This document shows, one piece after another, positions 1-9,396 of a stretch of DNA of 46,525 bases. The DNA is taken from NCBI GenBank assembly GCA_035532755.1, contig DATKQI010000235.1, positions 1 to 46,525 on the forward strand. The letters run 5' to 3'. Positions within the stretch are counted from its first letter, which is position 1; each line of letters begins with the position of its first letter. The DNA is from DATKQI01 sp035532755 (GTDB lineage Bacteria > Pseudomonadota > Alphaproteobacteria > Acetobacterales > Acetobacteraceae). Both the position numbers and the translations under genes were made by a program. Below the pieces are notes generated by a model. That model was not told the DNA's origin. It was given only the letters and a program-made list of their open reading frames with translations, and did no database searches.

Positions 1-1427
1 AAGCTGGACGGGTAGACCCCCATCCATAGCGTGAGAACCACGAGCGGGGCGAAGATCGCCACCTCCCGCGGGCTGAGGTCGAGAATGGATTTCAAGTCCA
101 TCCGGGTCAGCGCGCCGAAGATGACGCGGCGATAGAGGTACAGCATGTAGGCCGCCCCCAGGATCATGCCGGTGCCGCTGAGCATCGCCACCCAGAAATT
201 CACCTGCAGCGCACCGAACATCACCAGGATTTCGCCGACGAATCCGGCCGTGCCGGGCAGGCCGATGCTGGCCATGGTGAACAGCATGAACACCATCGCG
301 TAATTCGGCATGCGCCTGGCGATCCCGCCGTAGCGCGCGATCTCCCGCGTATGCATCCGGTCGTACACCACGCCCACGCACAGGAACAGCGCGCCTGAGA
401 CGATGCCGTGGGAGAGCATCTGGAACAGCGCGCCCTCCGTGCCCTCCACATTGAAGGTGAAGATACCGATGATGACGATGCCCATATGCGCGACGGAGGA
501 ATAGGCGATCAGCTTCTTCATGTCCGCCTGGGCGAGCGCGACCAGCGATGTGTAGATGACCGCGATCACCCCGAGCGCGAACATCAGCGGCGCGAATTCC
601 GCCGAGGCCTGCGGGAGCAGCGGCACCGAGAAGCGCAGGAACCCGTAAGCCCCCATCTTCAGCAGCACGCCCGCCAGGATCACCGAACCGGCCGTCGGCG
701 CCTCTACATGCGCATCCGGCAGCCAGGTGTGCACCGGCCACATCGGCACCTTGACCGCGAAGGAAGCGAGGAAGGCAAGGAATATCCAGAACTGCATCGA
801 TGCCGGCACCGGCGTGTGCAGCAGTACCGGAATATCCGTGGTACCGGCATGGAACCACAGCGCGAGCAGCGCGAGCAGCATCAGTACGGAACCGGTCAGC
901 GTGAAGAGGAAGAACTTCACCGCCGCATACACCCGCCGCGGGCCGCCCCATACCCCGATGATCAGGTACATCGGGATCAGCACGCCCTCGAAGAACATGT
1001 AGAAGACGACGAAATCGAGGGCGCAGAACATGCCCACCATCATCGTTTCCAGCACCAGGAAGGCGATCATGTATTCCCGCACGCGCGAGGTGATCGCCTC
1101 CCAACTCGCCAGGATGCAGATGGGCGTGAGCGCGGTGGACAGCAGCACGAACAGCACGCTGATCCCGTCCACTCCCATCCGGTAGCCCACGCCATAGGCC
1201 GGCAGCCACGGGATGTATTCGACGAACTGGAAGCCCGCATCGGCCCGATCGAACTTCACCCAAAGCACCAGACTGAGGCCGAAGACGATCAGGCTGGTCC
1301 ACAGCGCCGCCCAGCGCGCGTTGGCGGCGACGACCTGCTCATCCCCCCGGATGGACATGATGACCGCGCAGCCAACCAGCGGCAGCCATGTCAGCAGTGA
1401 AAGCAGCGGAAAGCCGGCCTGGTTCAT
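1..1427 (-). CDS. nuoM: NADH-quinone oxidoreductase subunit M (3' end cut by window edge)
   Basis: Proton-pumping antiporter-like membrane subunit of respiratory complex I in the cytoplasmic membrane. About 475 residues are visible from the ATG at 1427; the C-terminus lies beyond base 1. The translation is hydrophobic throughout and carries NuoM hallmarks: EYIPWLPAYGVGYRMGVDGIS near the N-terminus, the HTWLPDAHVEAPT loop with its conserved His, Lys and Glu residues, and LIAYSSVAHMG. It starts 4 bases after the nuoL stop and is the thirteenth gene of the nuo run, so it is surely co-transcribed; nuoN would be expected next, to the left of the window. Confidence 0.97.
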   Translation of the reverse strand, partial: MNQAGFPLLSLLTWLPLVGCAVIMSIRGDEQVVAANARWAALWTSLIVFGLSLVLWVKFDRADAGFQFVEYIPWLPAYGVGYRMGVDGISVLFVLLSTALTPICILASWEAITSRVREYMIAFLVLETMMVGMFCALDFVVFYMFFEGVLIPMYLIIGVWGGPRRVYAAVKFFLFTLTGSVLMLLALLALWFHAGTTDIPVLLHTPVPASMQFWIFLAFLASFAVKVPMWPVHTWLPDAHVEAPTAGSVILAGVLLKMGAYGFLRFSVPLLPQASAEFAPLMFALGVIAVIYTSLVALAQADMKKLIAYSSVAHMGIVIIGIFTFNVEGTEGALFQMLSHGIVSGALFLCVGVVYDRMHTREIARYGGIARRMPNYAMVFMLFTMASIGLPGTAGFVGEILVMFGALQVNFWVAMLSGTGMILGAAYMLYLYRRVIFGALTRMDLKSILDLSPREVAIFAPLVVLTLWMGVYPSS

Positions 1428-1431
1428 GATC

Positions 1432-3360
1432 TTACCGGAACAGGAGGAACACGGCGACCAGCAGCACGACGCCGATCAGCATGGTGAAGGCATAGGTGGC
1501 GATGGAGCCTGTCTGGACCTTCACCACCTGCACCGAGCCCTCGACGGCAAGGCTTGCCGCACCGTTGGGCACGCCGTCGATGATGGTCTCGTCCCCCACA
1601 TGCCACAGGATGCGGGACAGGCGGATCGTCGGCCGCACGAAGATCGCGTCGTACAATTCGTCGAAATACCATTTGTTCAGCAGGAACCGGTAGATCGGCG
1701 CGAACCGGGTCGCCAGCATCGCGGGGATGCCGGGCGCGAACATGTAGAACAGATAGGCGGTGGCAATGCCGAGCACACCCAGCACGGTGGGGGTGAGGCT
1801 TGCCCAGGCCGGCACGTGATCCATCGCCGTCATGATATGGTTGCCCGGCGCGTTGAAGATGCTGCTGCGCCAGAAGGCGTGCCAGTTGCCGCCGATGAAG
1901 AACCCATGGAGCAGATAGCCGCTCACCGCCGCGCCGATCGCGAGCAGGATGAGCGGACCGGTCATCACCAGCGGGCTTTCATGCACATGGGCCATGGTGT
2001 GCGCATCCGCCCGCGGCTTGCCATGGAAGGTCATGATCAGCAGCCGCCACGAGTAGAAGGCAGTAAGGAAGGCGCCCGCAACGCCGCAGATCCAGCCGTA
2101 GGTGGCCACGCCGGAATGTGCGGCGAAAGCCGCCTCCAGGATCGCATCCTTCGAATAGTAGCCGGCGAAGAACGGGATGCCGGCGATGGCGAGGCTGCCG
2201 ATCCACATGGTCGTGTAAGTCAGCGGGATCTTCTTCCAGATGCCGCCCATCTTGCGCATGTCCTGCTCGTCGGACATCGCATGGATCACCGAGCCGGCGC
2301 ACAGGAACAGCAGGGCCTTGAAGAAGGCATGGGTGATGAGATGGAAGATCGACGCCTGGAAGGCGCCCACCCCGGCCGCGATGAACATGTAGCCGAGCTG
2401 CGAGCAGGTCGAGTACGCGATCACCCGCTTGATGTCGTTCTGCGTGCAGGCGACCGTGGCGGCGAACAGCGCCGTGGAAGCGCCGATCACGGTCACGAAC
2501 GCAAGTGCTGCGGGCGCGTATTCCATCAGCGGCGACATCCGCGCCATCATGAACACCCCGGCCGTCACCATCGTGGCCGCATGGATCAGCGCAGAGACCG
2601 GCGTGGGCCCCTCCATCGCATCCGGCAGCCAGGTGTGCAGGCCGAGCTGCGCGGATTTGCCCATCGCCCCGATGAACAGCAGGATGCCGATGACGTCGTA
2701 CGCCGGGAACACGCTGCCGAACAGCGTGTACGTCGCGCCCTTGTGTGCGCCGATCGCATCGAAGATCACCGGGAACGAGATCGAACGGAACAGGAAAAAC
2801 ATCAGCGCGATGCCGAGCGCGAAGCCGAGGTCGCCGACGCGGTTGACGATGAACGCCTTGATCGCCGCCGCACAGGCGCTCGGCTTCTCGTACCAGTAGC
2901 CGATCAGCAGGTAGCTCGCGAGGCCCACACCCTCCCAGCCAAAGAACAGCTGCAGCAGGTTGTTCGCCGTGACCAGCATGAGCATGGCGAAGGTGAACAA
3001 CGAAAGGTAGCTGAAGAAGCGTGGCACCGTCCGGTCGTGGCTCATGTAGCCGACGCTGTAGATATGGATCAGCGTCGAGACGAAGGTGACCATCGCCACC
3101 ATCACCGCGGAGAGCGTGTCGTAGCGCAGCGCCCAGGATACATGGAGCTGCCCGACCGAAAGCCAGGTGCCAAGCGAAACCACCCCGCTCGGCGCGCCGG
3201 CCGCGACCAGATGCAGCAGCGCTGCGCTGCCGCAGACGGCGGCGACGATCATGCACAGGATCGAGAAGCCCCGGCTGGCACGGTCCCCGATGGCCGGCCC
3301 CAGCAGCCCGGCGACGATGGCACCGAGCAGCGGCGCGAATACGGCGATGGCGTAGATCAC
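1432..3360 (-). CDS. nuoL: NADH-quinone oxidoreductase subunit L
   Basis: Largest antiporter-like membrane subunit of complex I, 642 residues, within the usual alphaproteobacterial length. The ATG at 3360 begins a typical N-terminus (MIYAIAVFAPLLGAIVAG). Key motifs are GWEGVGLASYLLIGYWYEK, HTWLPDAMEGPTPVSALIHAATMV and RVIAYSTCSQLGYM, which carry the Lys, His and Glu residues of the proton channels. The C-terminal part contains the long amphipathic lateral helix region and ends in a membrane segment (TMLIGVVLLVAVFLLFR). It begins 3 bases after the nuoK stop. Confidence 0.98.
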   Translation of the reverse strand: MIYAIAVFAPLLGAIVAGLLGPAIGDRASRGFSILCMIVAAVCGSAALLHLVAAGAPSGVVSLGTWLSVGQLHVSWALRYDTLSAVMVAMVTFVSTLIHIYSVGYMSHDRTVPRFFSYLSLFTFAMLMLVTANNLLQLFFGWEGVGLASYLLIGYWYEKPSACAAAIKAFIVNRVGDLGFALGIALMFFLFRSISFPVIFDAIGAHKGATYTLFGSVFPAYDVIGILLFIGAMGKSAQLGLHTWLPDAMEGPTPVSALIHAATMVTAGVFMMARMSPLMEYAPAALAFVTVIGASTALFAATVACTQNDIKRVIAYSTCSQLGYMFIAAGVGAFQASIFHLITHAFFKALLFLCAGSVIHAMSDEQDMRKMGGIWKKIPLTYTTMWIGSLAIAGIPFFAGYYSKDAILEAAFAAHSGVATYGWICGVAGAFLTAFYSWRLLIMTFHGKPRADAHTMAHVHESPLVMTGPLILLAIGAAVSGYLLHGFFIGGNWHAFWRSSIFNAPGNHIMTAMDHVPAWASLTPTVLGVLGIATAYLFYMFAPGIPAMLATRFAPIYRFLLNKWYFDELYDAIFVRPTIRLSRILWHVGDETIIDGVPNGAASLAVEGSVQVVKVQTGSIATYAFTMLIGVVLLVAVFLLFR

Positions 3361-3363
3361 GGC

Positions 3364-3672
3364 TCAGCCCTTCATCAGCGTGACGTCTTCGACCTCGATA
3401 GACCCGCGGTTGCGGAAATAGATGACGACGATCGCAAGCCCGATCGCCGCCTCCGCCGCCGCCACGGTGAGGACGAACATGGCGAACACCTGCCCGACCA
3501 GATCGTGCAGCGCGCCCGAGAAGGCGACGAAGTTGATGTTCACCGCGAGCAGGATCAGCTCGATCGACATCAGGATGACGATGACGTTCTTGCGGTTCAG
3601 GAAGATGCCGAAAATGCCCAGCACCAGCAGGATCGCGCTCACCGTGAGGAAGTGACCCAGACTTACCGGCAT
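3364..3672 (-). CDS. nuoK: NADH-quinone oxidoreductase subunit K
   Basis: Small three-helix membrane subunit of complex I, 102 residues, the standard size. The reading frame is open further upstream to 3795, but that part lies inside nuoJ; the ATG at 3672 gives the family N-terminus MPVSLGHFLTVSAILLVLG. The two buried Glu residues of the proton path are present (in SIELILLAVN and in AAAEAAIGLAIV). It starts 1 base after the nuoJ stop, implying coupled translation. Confidence 0.97.
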   Translation of the reverse strand: MPVSLGHFLTVSAILLVLGIFGIFLNRKNVIVILMSIELILLAVNINFVAFSGALHDLVGQVFAMFVLTVAAAEAAIGLAIVVIYFRNRGSIEVEDVTLMKG

Positions 3673-3673
3673 G

Positions 3674-4387
3674 TCAGCGTGCCTCCGGCGCGTGATGGCC
3701 ATGCCCGTGCGCCCCGTCCCCGGCATCCGCCGGTTCCGCGGGCGGCGCCGCGGCGGGCTTCGGGCGAAGGATGTCCCCGGCCTGCACGCCCGCACCGATC
3801 GCGATATCGACCATCACCAGTGTGTCGGCCATGGTGCGCGCCGTCTGGCGCGCGATGTTCTGCCGGCGGGAGGGGCGCTTGTCCCGCAGTGTGAGCACGA
3901 TCGCCCCGATCATGGCGACCAGCAGCACCAGCCCCGCGGTCTGGAACAGGAAGATGTAATGCGTGTAGAGCAGCCGCCCCAGCGCATCGGTGTTGGTCAG
4001 GCCGCCCTGCATCGGCGCCCCCCGCCCGCTGACGGCCTGCGGCGCGATCTTCCATCCGCCGAGAACCAGCGCGAGTTCGACCAGCAGGATCAGCCCGACC
4101 ACGGCCCCGATCGGGGCGTAACGCTGAAACCCCTCGCGCAACTGCGCGAAGTTCACATCCAGCATCATCACCACGAACAGGAACAGCACCGCGACCGCGC
4201 CGACATAGACGATGACCAGGATCATCGCCAGGAACTCCGCCCCGGCCAGCAGGAACAGCGCGGCCGCGTTGAAGAAGGCAAGGATGAGGAACAGCACCGA
4301 ATGCACGGGGTTGCGCGCCGTCACCACCATCACCGCCGAGGCGAGAAGGATGATCGAAAACACATAGAACGCGATCGTCGCGATCAT
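3674..4387 (-). CDS. nuoJ: NADH-quinone oxidoreductase subunit J
   Basis: Membrane subunit of complex I, 237 residues with five predicted membrane helices (for example FYVFSIILLASAVMVV and VYVGAVAVLFLFVVMMLDV; the latter holds the conserved VGA-LFLFVVMMLD signature). It is about 30 residues longer than many alphaproteobacterial NuoJ proteins because of a polar tail rich in Ala, Pro and His ending GHGHHAPEAR. The tail is outside the conserved fold and its role is unknown. The ATG at 4387 follows a 74-base gap after nuoI, the widest gap among the core genes here. Confidence 0.96.
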   Translation of the reverse strand: MIATIAFYVFSIILLASAVMVVTARNPVHSVLFLILAFFNAAALFLLAGAEFLAMILVIVYVGAVAVLFLFVVMMLDVNFAQLREGFQRYAPIGAVVGLILLVELALVLGGWKIAPQAVSGRGAPMQGGLTNTDALGRLLYTHYIFLFQTAGLVLLVAMIGAIVLTLRDKRPSRRQNIARQTARTMADTLVMVDIAIGAGVQAGDILRPKPAAAPPAEPADAGDGAHGHGHHAPEAR

Positions 4388-4461
4388 CGGCGGGGCGCCC
4401 CATCAATCCAGATCAGACCCATCATGCACGCTCAACGCGCCGAACCGGCCGGCGCGGCCTT

Positions 4462-4950
4462 TCACCGGTAGGGGGCATCCAGCTCCAGGCGCTTGGCGAT
4501 CTCCGGTTCCCACCGGTCGCCATTCGCCAGCAGCTTGTCCTTGTTGTACATCAGTTCCTCGCGCGTCTCGGTCGCGAACTCGAAATTCGGGCCTTCCACG
4601 ATCGCATCCACCGGGCAGGCTTCCTCGCACAGCCCGCAGTAGATGCACTTCGTCATGTCGATATCGTAGCGGGTGGTGCGGCGGGAGCCGTCGTCGCGCG
4701 GCTCGGCCTCGATGGTGATGGCCTGCGCCGGGCAGATCGCCTCGCACAGCTTGCAGGCGATGCACCGCTCCTCGCCGTTCGGGTAGCGGCGCAGCGCGTG
4801 CTCCCCCTTGAAGCGCGGGCTGATCGGGTTCTTTTCATGCGGGTAGTTCAGCGTGGCCTTCGGCTTGAAGAAATACCGCAAGGTCAGCGCCAGGCCGCCC
4901 ACCAGCTCGCCCAGCAGCAGGCTGCGCGCGGTTCGGTCCAGGAATGCCAT
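4462..4950 (-). CDS. nuoI: NADH-quinone oxidoreductase subunit I
   Basis: Peripheral-arm ferredoxin-like subunit of complex I carrying clusters N6a and N6b, 162 residues. Two classic 4Fe-4S motifs are visible: Cys63, Cys66, Cys69 with Cys73, and Cys102, Cys105, Cys108 with Cys112. The N-terminal amphipathic helix (LLLGELVGGLALTLRYFF) that anchors the protein on the membrane arm is intact. Length and motif spacing match the family. Confidence 0.98.
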   Translation of the reverse strand: MAFLDRTARSLLLGELVGGLALTLRYFFKPKATLNYPHEKNPISPRFKGEHALRRYPNGEERCIACKLCEAICPAQAITIEAEPRDDGSRRTTRYDIDMTKCIYCGLCEEACPVDAIVEGPNFEFATETREELMYNKDKLLANGDRWEPEIAKRLELDAPYR

Positions 4951-4999
4951 CCCTCAGGCTCCTTCTCGGTGGGCGGGATAGACCCTCATCCGGATCAAT

Positions 5000-6013
5000 T
5001 CAAGCATGGGGCAGCCACCCGAACGCCATCAGCACGCCTGCGGTGATGACGAGCCAGGCAAGCGACAGCGGCAGGAACACCTTCCAGCCCAGGCGCATCA
5101 ACTGGTCGTAGCGGTAGCGGGGGAAGGTGGCGCGCACCCACAGGAACATGAACAGAACGGCCAGGATTTTCACGATGAACCAGATCGGCCCCGGCACCCA
5201 TGTGAACGGGGCGAACGGCAGCGGCGACAGCCAGCCACCCAGGAACAGGATGGATGTCATCGCGCTCATCAGGATCATGTTCGCGTATTCGCCGAGGAAG
5301 AACAGCGCGAAGCTCATCGCGCTGTATTCCACGAAGAATCCCGCCACAATCTCGCTCTCCCCTTCCGGCAGGTCGAACGGGGAACGATTGGTCTCCGCCA
5401 GGGCGGAGACGAAGAACACGACGAACATCGGCAGCAAGGGCACGGCGAACCAGATGTGCCGCTGCGCCAGCACGATGTCGTTCAGGTTCAGGCTGCCCAC
5501 GCACAGCAGCACCGAGACCATCACGAAGCCGATCGACACCTCGTAGCTGACCATCTGCGCGGCCGAACGCAGCCCGCCCAGGAACGCGTATTTCGAATTG
5601 CTCGCCCAGCCGGCGATGAGGATGCCGTACACGCCGAGCGAGCTGATCGCGAACAGGTACAGGATGCCGACGTTGATGTTGGCGATGGCCCAGTGGTTGT
5701 TCACCGGGATCACGGCCCAGGCGATCATGGCCAGCCCGAAGGTGAGGATCGGCGCCATTATGAACAGCAGCCGGTTAGCCCCGGTGGGGATGATGGTTTC
5801 CTTCATCATCATCTTGATCGCATCAGCGAAGGGCTGGAACAGGCCGAACGGCCCCACCACGTTCGGCCCCTTGCGGAGCTGGATCGCCGCCAGAACCTTG
5901 CGTTCCGCGTAGGTGAGGTAGGCGACCGCGATCAGCAGCGGCACGAGCAGCGCCAGCGCCTCCACGAACATCAGCAGCACCTGCCCGGCAGGGGTATTCA
6001 GGAAGGCCGGCAT
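5000..6013 (-). CDS. nuoH: NADH-quinone oxidoreductase subunit H
   Basis: Membrane subunit at the junction with the peripheral arm, forming part of the quinone chamber; 337 residues, eight helices expected. Recognised by AYLTYAERKVLAAIQLRKGPN and the acidic loop AETNRSPFDLPEGESEIVAGF. The start at 6013 lies 6 bases after the nuoG stop. Confidence 0.98.
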   Translation of the reverse strand: MPAFLNTPAGQVLLMFVEALALLVPLLIAVAYLTYAERKVLAAIQLRKGPNVVGPFGLFQPFADAIKMMMKETIIPTGANRLLFIMAPILTFGLAMIAWAVIPVNNHWAIANINVGILYLFAISSLGVYGILIAGWASNSKYAFLGGLRSAAQMVSYEVSIGFVMVSVLLCVGSLNLNDIVLAQRHIWFAVPLLPMFVVFFVSALAETNRSPFDLPEGESEIVAGFFVEYSAMSFALFFLGEYANMILMSAMTSILFLGGWLSPLPFAPFTWVPGPIWFIVKILAVLFMFLWVRATFPRYRYDQLMRLGWKVFLPLSLAWLVITAGVLMAFGWLPHA

Positions 6014-6019
6014 GCGCGC

Positions 6020-8083
6020 TTACTCCGCCGCCTGGAGGGAGGGGGTGACGTAGGTTTCGGTACACGCGGCCATTGTCGGGCTCGCGCGGCTGATCGCGTC
6101 CGTGCGGTAGTAGTTCTCCACCGCCGGCGCGAACGGGGCGGAGCCCATCGCCGCCGGATCGCCGGATGGCCCCGAGACGTCGGTGCCGGCGAGGCGCCGC
6201 AACTCACCGATCCGCGCGAACAACGGGTTCACCTCGGCCAGCCGCCTGCGCACATCGGCCAGCGTATCGAACGGCAACTGCATGCCGGCCACGGCGCTGA
6301 AGGCGCGGATGATCTTCCAGTCCTCCCGCGCCTCTCCCGGCGGATACACCGCGAGCGCGCCGCGCTGCACCCTGCCTTCGGTGTTGACGTAGGTGCCATC
6401 CTTCTCGGTATAGGCCGAGCCCGGCAGAATCACGTCCGCCCGCGCCGCGCCGCGGTCGCCGTGGTGGCCCTGATAGATCACGAAAGTTTCGGCACCGATA
6501 CGGGCGGTGTCGATCTCGTCCGCCCCCAACAGCCACAGCAGATCGACCCCGCCGCCCAGCATGCCGGCCACGTCCTTCCCGCCCGGGCCGGGCAGGAAGC
6601 CCAGATCCATCGCGCCCACCCGCGCGGCCGCCGTATGCAGCACGTTGAAGCCATGCCAATCCGCGTTCAGCATGCCGGTGGCGGCGGCGATATCCCAGCA
6701 CGCCGCCAGCACCGCCGCCCCATCCGGCCGGCGCAGCACGCCCTGGCCCAGGATCAGCATCGGCCGCTTTGCCGCCTTCAGCACCTCGGCGAAGCCCTGG
6801 CCAGCGCGAAGCGCACCAAGCGCCGCCGGCCCCTCGCCAAGCCAATCCACATGATAGGTCAGCTCCGCCACCGGGCCGATGGCGGCCACGGGGAAATTGC
6901 CCATCAGCATGCGCTTGCGGATGCGCGCATTCAGCACCGGTGCTTCCCGCCGCGGATTGGCGCCAACGATCAGCAGCGCATCCGCCTCTTCGATCCCCGC
7001 GATGGAGGTATTGAACAGGTAGAACTCGCGCCGCCCCCCATCCAGCGCGGCACCATCCTGCCGACAATCGAGATTGGCCGAGCCCCGCGCGGCCAATAGG
7101 TCCTTCAGCGCGACCATCGCCTCGGCATCGACCAGATCGCCCGCGATCGCGCCGATCCGCTCGCCCGGCAGGGCGACGAACTTCGCCGCGATCACGGCGA
7201 ATGCCTCGTCCCACGTGGCCGGCACCAACCGCCCGTCGCGCTTCACCCAGGGCTTGTCCAGCCGGCGGCGCTTCAGCCCGTCGATCGCGAAGCGGGACTT
7301 GTCGCCCAGCCACTCCTCGTTCACGTCCTCGTTCAGCCGCGGCAGGATGCGCAGCACTTCCGGGCCGCGAGAATCCACGCGGATGTTCGCCCCCACCGCA
7401 TCCAGAACATCGACGCTGTCGGTCTTCTTCAGCTCCCACGAACGGGCGACGAAGGCGTAGGGCTTGGAGGTGAGCGCCCCCACCGGGCAGATGTCGATCA
7501 GGTTGCCCGAAAGCTCGGAGGTCAGCGCCTTCTCGACATAGGTGCCCACCTCCATGCTCTCACCGCGCGAGGTCGCGCCCAGTTCCGGCACGCCCGCGAT
7601 CTCGGTCGCGAAGCGGATGCAGCGCGTGCAGTGGATGCAGCGCGTCATCACCGTCTTCACCAACGGGCCGAGGTTCTTGTCCTTCACCGCGCGCTTGTTC
7701 TCGGCATAGCGCGAATGGTCCATCCCGTAGCCGACCGCCTGGTCCTGCAGGTCGCACTCGCCACCCTGGTCGCAGATCGGGCAGTCGAGCGGGTGGTTGA
7801 TCAGCAGGAATTCCATCACCCCGCGGCGGGCGGCGCGCACCATCTTGCTGTCGGTGTGCACCACCATGCCATCCGCCACCGGATAGGCGCAGGAAGCGAA
7901 GGGCTTCGGCGGCGCCTTCTCGATCTCGACGAGACACATCCGGCAGTTGCCCGCCACCGACAGCCGGTCATGGTAGCAGAAGCGCGGGATTTCCTTGCCC
8001 GCGGCCTCGCACGCCTGGATCACCGCGGAGCCAGCGGGAACCTCCACCTCGATCCCGTCAACCGTGACCTTCACATTCGCCAT
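6020..8083 (-). CDS. nuoG: NADH-quinone oxidoreductase subunit G
   Basis: Iron-sulfur subunit of the electron-input arm, 687 residues, the short alphaproteobacterial/mitochondrial form rather than the roughly 900-residue enterobacterial form. The 2Fe-2S ligands are Cys36, Cys47, Cys50 and Cys65; the His-ligated N5 cluster is His97, Cys101, Cys104 and Cys110; N4 is Cys149, Cys152, Cys155 and Cys199. The remainder is a degenerate molybdopterin-oxidoreductase domain. The extra N7 cluster motif found in some bacteria was not seen. The start lies 4 bases after the nuoF stop. Confidence 0.98.
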   Translation of the reverse strand: MANVKVTVDGIEVEVPAGSAVIQACEAAGKEIPRFCYHDRLSVAGNCRMCLVEIEKAPPKPFASCAYPVADGMVVHTDSKMVRAARRGVMEFLLINHPLDCPICDQGGECDLQDQAVGYGMDHSRYAENKRAVKDKNLGPLVKTVMTRCIHCTRCIRFATEIAGVPELGATSRGESMEVGTYVEKALTSELSGNLIDICPVGALTSKPYAFVARSWELKKTDSVDVLDAVGANIRVDSRGPEVLRILPRLNEDVNEEWLGDKSRFAIDGLKRRRLDKPWVKRDGRLVPATWDEAFAVIAAKFVALPGERIGAIAGDLVDAEAMVALKDLLAARGSANLDCRQDGAALDGGRREFYLFNTSIAGIEEADALLIVGANPRREAPVLNARIRKRMLMGNFPVAAIGPVAELTYHVDWLGEGPAALGALRAGQGFAEVLKAAKRPMLILGQGVLRRPDGAAVLAACWDIAAATGMLNADWHGFNVLHTAAARVGAMDLGFLPGPGGKDVAGMLGGGVDLLWLLGADEIDTARIGAETFVIYQGHHGDRGAARADVILPGSAYTEKDGTYVNTEGRVQRGALAVYPPGEAREDWKIIRAFSAVAGMQLPFDTLADVRRRLAEVNPLFARIGELRRLAGTDVSGPSGDPAAMGSAPFAPAVENYYRTDAISRASPTMAACTETYVTPSLQAAE

Positions 8084-8087
8084 GCGC

Positions 8088-9392
8088 CTACTCCGCCGCC
8101 AGCGGCATCGGCCGCGCCGCTCGCCCGGCCTTGTAGGCCGCGATCCGCTCCTCGATCACCGGCCGGAAATGCCGGATCAGCCCCTGGATAGGCCATGCAG
8201 CCGCATCGCCCAGGGCACAGATCGTGTGGCCCTCCACCTGCCGCGTCACCTGGTCCAGCGTATCGATCTCGGAAATCTCCGCCCGGCCCTCGACCATGCG
8301 GTTCATCACCCGCATCATCCAGCCGGTGCCCTCGCGGCAGGGCGTGCACTGGCCGCAGCTTTCATGCTTGTAGAACTGCGAAAGCCGGGCGATCGCCTTG
8401 ATGATGTCGGTCGATCTGTCCATCACGATCACCGCCGCCGTGCCCAGGCCGCTCTTCACATCTTTCAGGCTGTCGAAATCCATCAGCACGGTGTCGCAGA
8501 TGCTCTTCGGCAGCACCGGCACGGACGATCCGCCGGGAATTACGCCCAGCAGATTGTCCCACCCGCCGCGCACGCCGCCGGCATGCCGCTCCAGCAGCTC
8601 GCGCAGCGGAATGCCCATCTCCTCCTCGACATTGCACGGCTTGTTCACGTGGCCGGAGATGCAGAACAGTTTGGTGCCGCTGTTCTTCGGCCGCCCGAGT
8701 GCCGAGAACCACGCCGCCCCGCGGCGAAGGATGGCGGGCGCGACGGCGATGGATTCCACGTTGTTCACCGTGGTCGGGCAGCCGTACAGCCCCACGCCGG
8801 CCGGGAACGGCGGCTTCAGCCGCGGCATGCCCTTCTTGCCTTCCAGGCTCTCCAGCAGCGCAGTCTCTTCGCCGCAGATATACGCCCCTGCCCCGCGGTG
8901 CAGGTAGAGATCGAAATCCCAGCCCGACCCGGCGGCATTCTTCCCGATCAACCCGGCCTCGTACGCCTCGTCGATCGCCGCCTGGAGGTTCAGCGCCTCG
9001 TTATAGAATTCGCCCCGGATATAGATGTACGCGGCATGCGCTCCCATCGCGAAGCTCGCGATCAGGCTGCCTTCGATCAGCTTGTGCGGATCGTGGCGCA
9101 TGATGTCCCGGTCCTTGCAGGTTCCGGGCTCGCTCTCGTCCGCGTTCACCACCAGATAGGCAGGCCGGCCATCCGGCTGCTTGGGCATGAACGACCATTT
9201 CATGCCGGTCGGGAATCCCGCGCCGCCACGGCCGCGCAGGCCGGAAGCCTTCATCTCCTCGATGATCGCATCGCGCCCGCGCGCGATGATCGCGGCCGTG
9301 CCGTCCCAGTCCCCGCGCGCGCGGGCGCCGGCCAGTCGCCAGTCATGCACGCCGTACAGGTTGGTGAAGATGCGATCCTTGTCGCTCAGCAT
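8088..9392 (-). CDS. nuoF: NADH-quinone oxidoreductase subunit F
   Basis: NADH-oxidising flavoprotein of complex I, binding FMN, NADH and 4Fe-4S cluster N3; 434 residues. GRGGAGFPTGMKWSF at about residues 54-68 is the glycine-rich nucleotide loop. ESCGQCTPCREG and the later Cys in HTICALGDAAAWP provide the four cluster ligands. The start lies 4 bases after the nuoE stop, consistent with one operon. Confidence 0.98.
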   Translation of the reverse strand: MLSDKDRIFTNLYGVHDWRLAGARARGDWDGTAAIIARGRDAIIEEMKASGLRGRGGAGFPTGMKWSFMPKQPDGRPAYLVVNADESEPGTCKDRDIMRHDPHKLIEGSLIASFAMGAHAAYIYIRGEFYNEALNLQAAIDEAYEAGLIGKNAAGSGWDFDLYLHRGAGAYICGEETALLESLEGKKGMPRLKPPFPAGVGLYGCPTTVNNVESIAVAPAILRRGAAWFSALGRPKNSGTKLFCISGHVNKPCNVEEEMGIPLRELLERHAGGVRGGWDNLLGVIPGGSSVPVLPKSICDTVLMDFDSLKDVKSGLGTAAVIVMDRSTDIIKAIARLSQFYKHESCGQCTPCREGTGWMMRVMNRMVEGRAEISEIDTLDQVTRQVEGHTICALGDAAAWPIQGLIRHFRPVIEERIAAYKAGRAARPMPLAAE

Positions 9393-9396
9393 GCTC

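Noticed and set aside
1213..3894. 893-codon plus-strand frame opposite nuoL and nuoK
   Set aside because: It is antisense to clear complex I genes, rich in Arg, His, Asp and Gln as expected of a shadow in G+C-rich DNA, and has no family features.
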